A stretch of 37,958 bases of DNA from a virus: the IMG/VR virus record IMGVR_UViG_3300037076_000069, positions 1 through 37,958 of that record. The stretch is one strand, 5' to 3'. The notes below the pieces were generated by a model. The model saw only the letters and a program-made list of their open reading frames with translations, was not told the origin of the DNA and did no database searches. Every line of letters begins with the position of its first letter. Positions within the stretch are counted from its first letter, which is position 1. This document shows, in pieces, positions 37,690-37,958 of this stretch. A program made the position numbers and the translations under genes.

Positions 37690-37958
37690 TCTGTTGCTGC
37701 TAGAGGTAGGCGACTACGTAGAGATCTTTCGCGATGGCGTAGATATGTGGCCAACCCGTGGATATATAAGCATGACGAAGGCAAATGGATCGATTCATTT
37801 GCGGAATGCGACGGCGATAGCATGGCCGGACGAAGTGAGATTAATACACAAAGGGGACGCGCTCAGCACAGCTAAATTCAGGGTCGCCGAGCTTGAAAAA
37901 CAGCTAGATAGCTCGCTGCGCACCGTGCGTCTGAACGAGGACGAACTAGCGGATGCAC
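37628..37958 (+). CDS. Hypothetical cassette protein, N-terminal part (continues 1-161)
   Basis: N-terminal section of a 131-residue protein. ATG 37628 has GAAGGA nine bases upstream and lies inside attC A. Residues 14-30 are read from the attC core region; the body begins LLLLEVGDYVEIFRDGVDMW, a small beta-barrel-like start, and the C-terminal third is a charged helix. Function unknown. Confidence 0.7.
   Translation, partial: MKSESPKTERAGSLAVAHGSPLLLLEVGDYVEIFRDGVDMWPTRGYISMTKANGSIHLRNATAIAWPDEVRLIHKGDALSTAKFRVAELEKQLDSSLRTVRLNEDELADA
37863..37958. repeat. Terminal overlap, right copy
   Basis: Exact copy of bases 1-96. Joining the ends gives a unit of 37,862 bases and restores a 131-residue gene (37628 to 161). 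Confidence 0.95.

Larger units (their letters stand above)
37568..37958 (+). mobile_element. Integron-like cassette array, first part (continues at base 1)
   Basis: Start of an array of gene cassettes bounded by attC-like sites; it continues through the window junction to about 1678. Site A lies here at 37568-37689 and the body of the first cassette follows. No integron integrase gene and no attI site are visible, so the array matches what is called a CALIN (cluster of attC sites lacking an integrase). Confidence 0.8.

Overview
The window is almost certainly one complete tailed-phage genome linearised at an arbitrary point. Bases 1-96 recur exactly as 37863-37958, so the unit is about 37.86 kb and circular or circularly permuted, and one gene is split across the two window ends. 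The virion genes follow the order of T7-type podoviruses: terminase, portal, scaffold, capsid, gp11/gp12-like tail tube, gp13-gp16-like ejection proteins, tail fibre/spike. I see no RNA polymerase, DNA polymerase, integrase or recognisable endolysin. The host is unknown; a lipobox protein with an internal membrane segment suggests a Gram-negative cell, and the frequent start context TCCCTATGAA without a Shine-Dalgarno motif suggests a host that tolerates non-SD initiation.

Rightward (+) early arm, about 36740 through the junction to 5783. A promoter with a palindromic operator (TACGC-N6-GCGTA) drives an Ala-rich Imm-5-like protein, a small protein, then a run of small genes separated by integron attC-like sites. 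I find six attC-like sites plus one orphan inverse core (sites A-G). For all six consecutive pairs, the 7-base core of one site is the exact reverse complement of the inverse core of the next. That is the signature of genuine integron gene cassettes. No integrase is present, so this is an integrase-less cassette array carried by a phage. It is followed by small HTH and acidic genes under a second copy of the same operator promoter, then a recombination module: long coiled-coil protein, ERF-type annealing protein, YqaJ-type exonuclease and a small Vsr/DUF559-like nuclease.

Leftward (-) late arm, 34561 down to 5749. It runs from small genes through small and large terminase subunits, fibre/decoration-like proteins, portal, scaffold, a GroES-like co-chaperonin, capsid, an inserted HNH homing endonuclease, tail tube, ejection proteins (one of 1786 residues), an ATP-grasp ligase-like enzyme, a pectate-lyase-fold tail protein, a lipoprotein/spanin candidate and a holin-like membrane protein. 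Between the decoration-like gene and the capsid lies a 986-base region without a gene. Its + strand can fold into a large RNA with long stems, GNRA hairpins and a tRNA-like element in permuted order (T-arm before D-arm); it resembles the phage-borne large ornate RNAs (GOLLD/ROOL type) in size and context.

Leftward regulatory arm, 36555 to 34664. A coiled-coil protein, an HTH protein and an HNH nuclease are coupled by ATGA overlaps, followed by a strong terminator with a possible competing antiterminator, then a structured leader and a small gene. The HTH protein is the best candidate to read the three shared operators.
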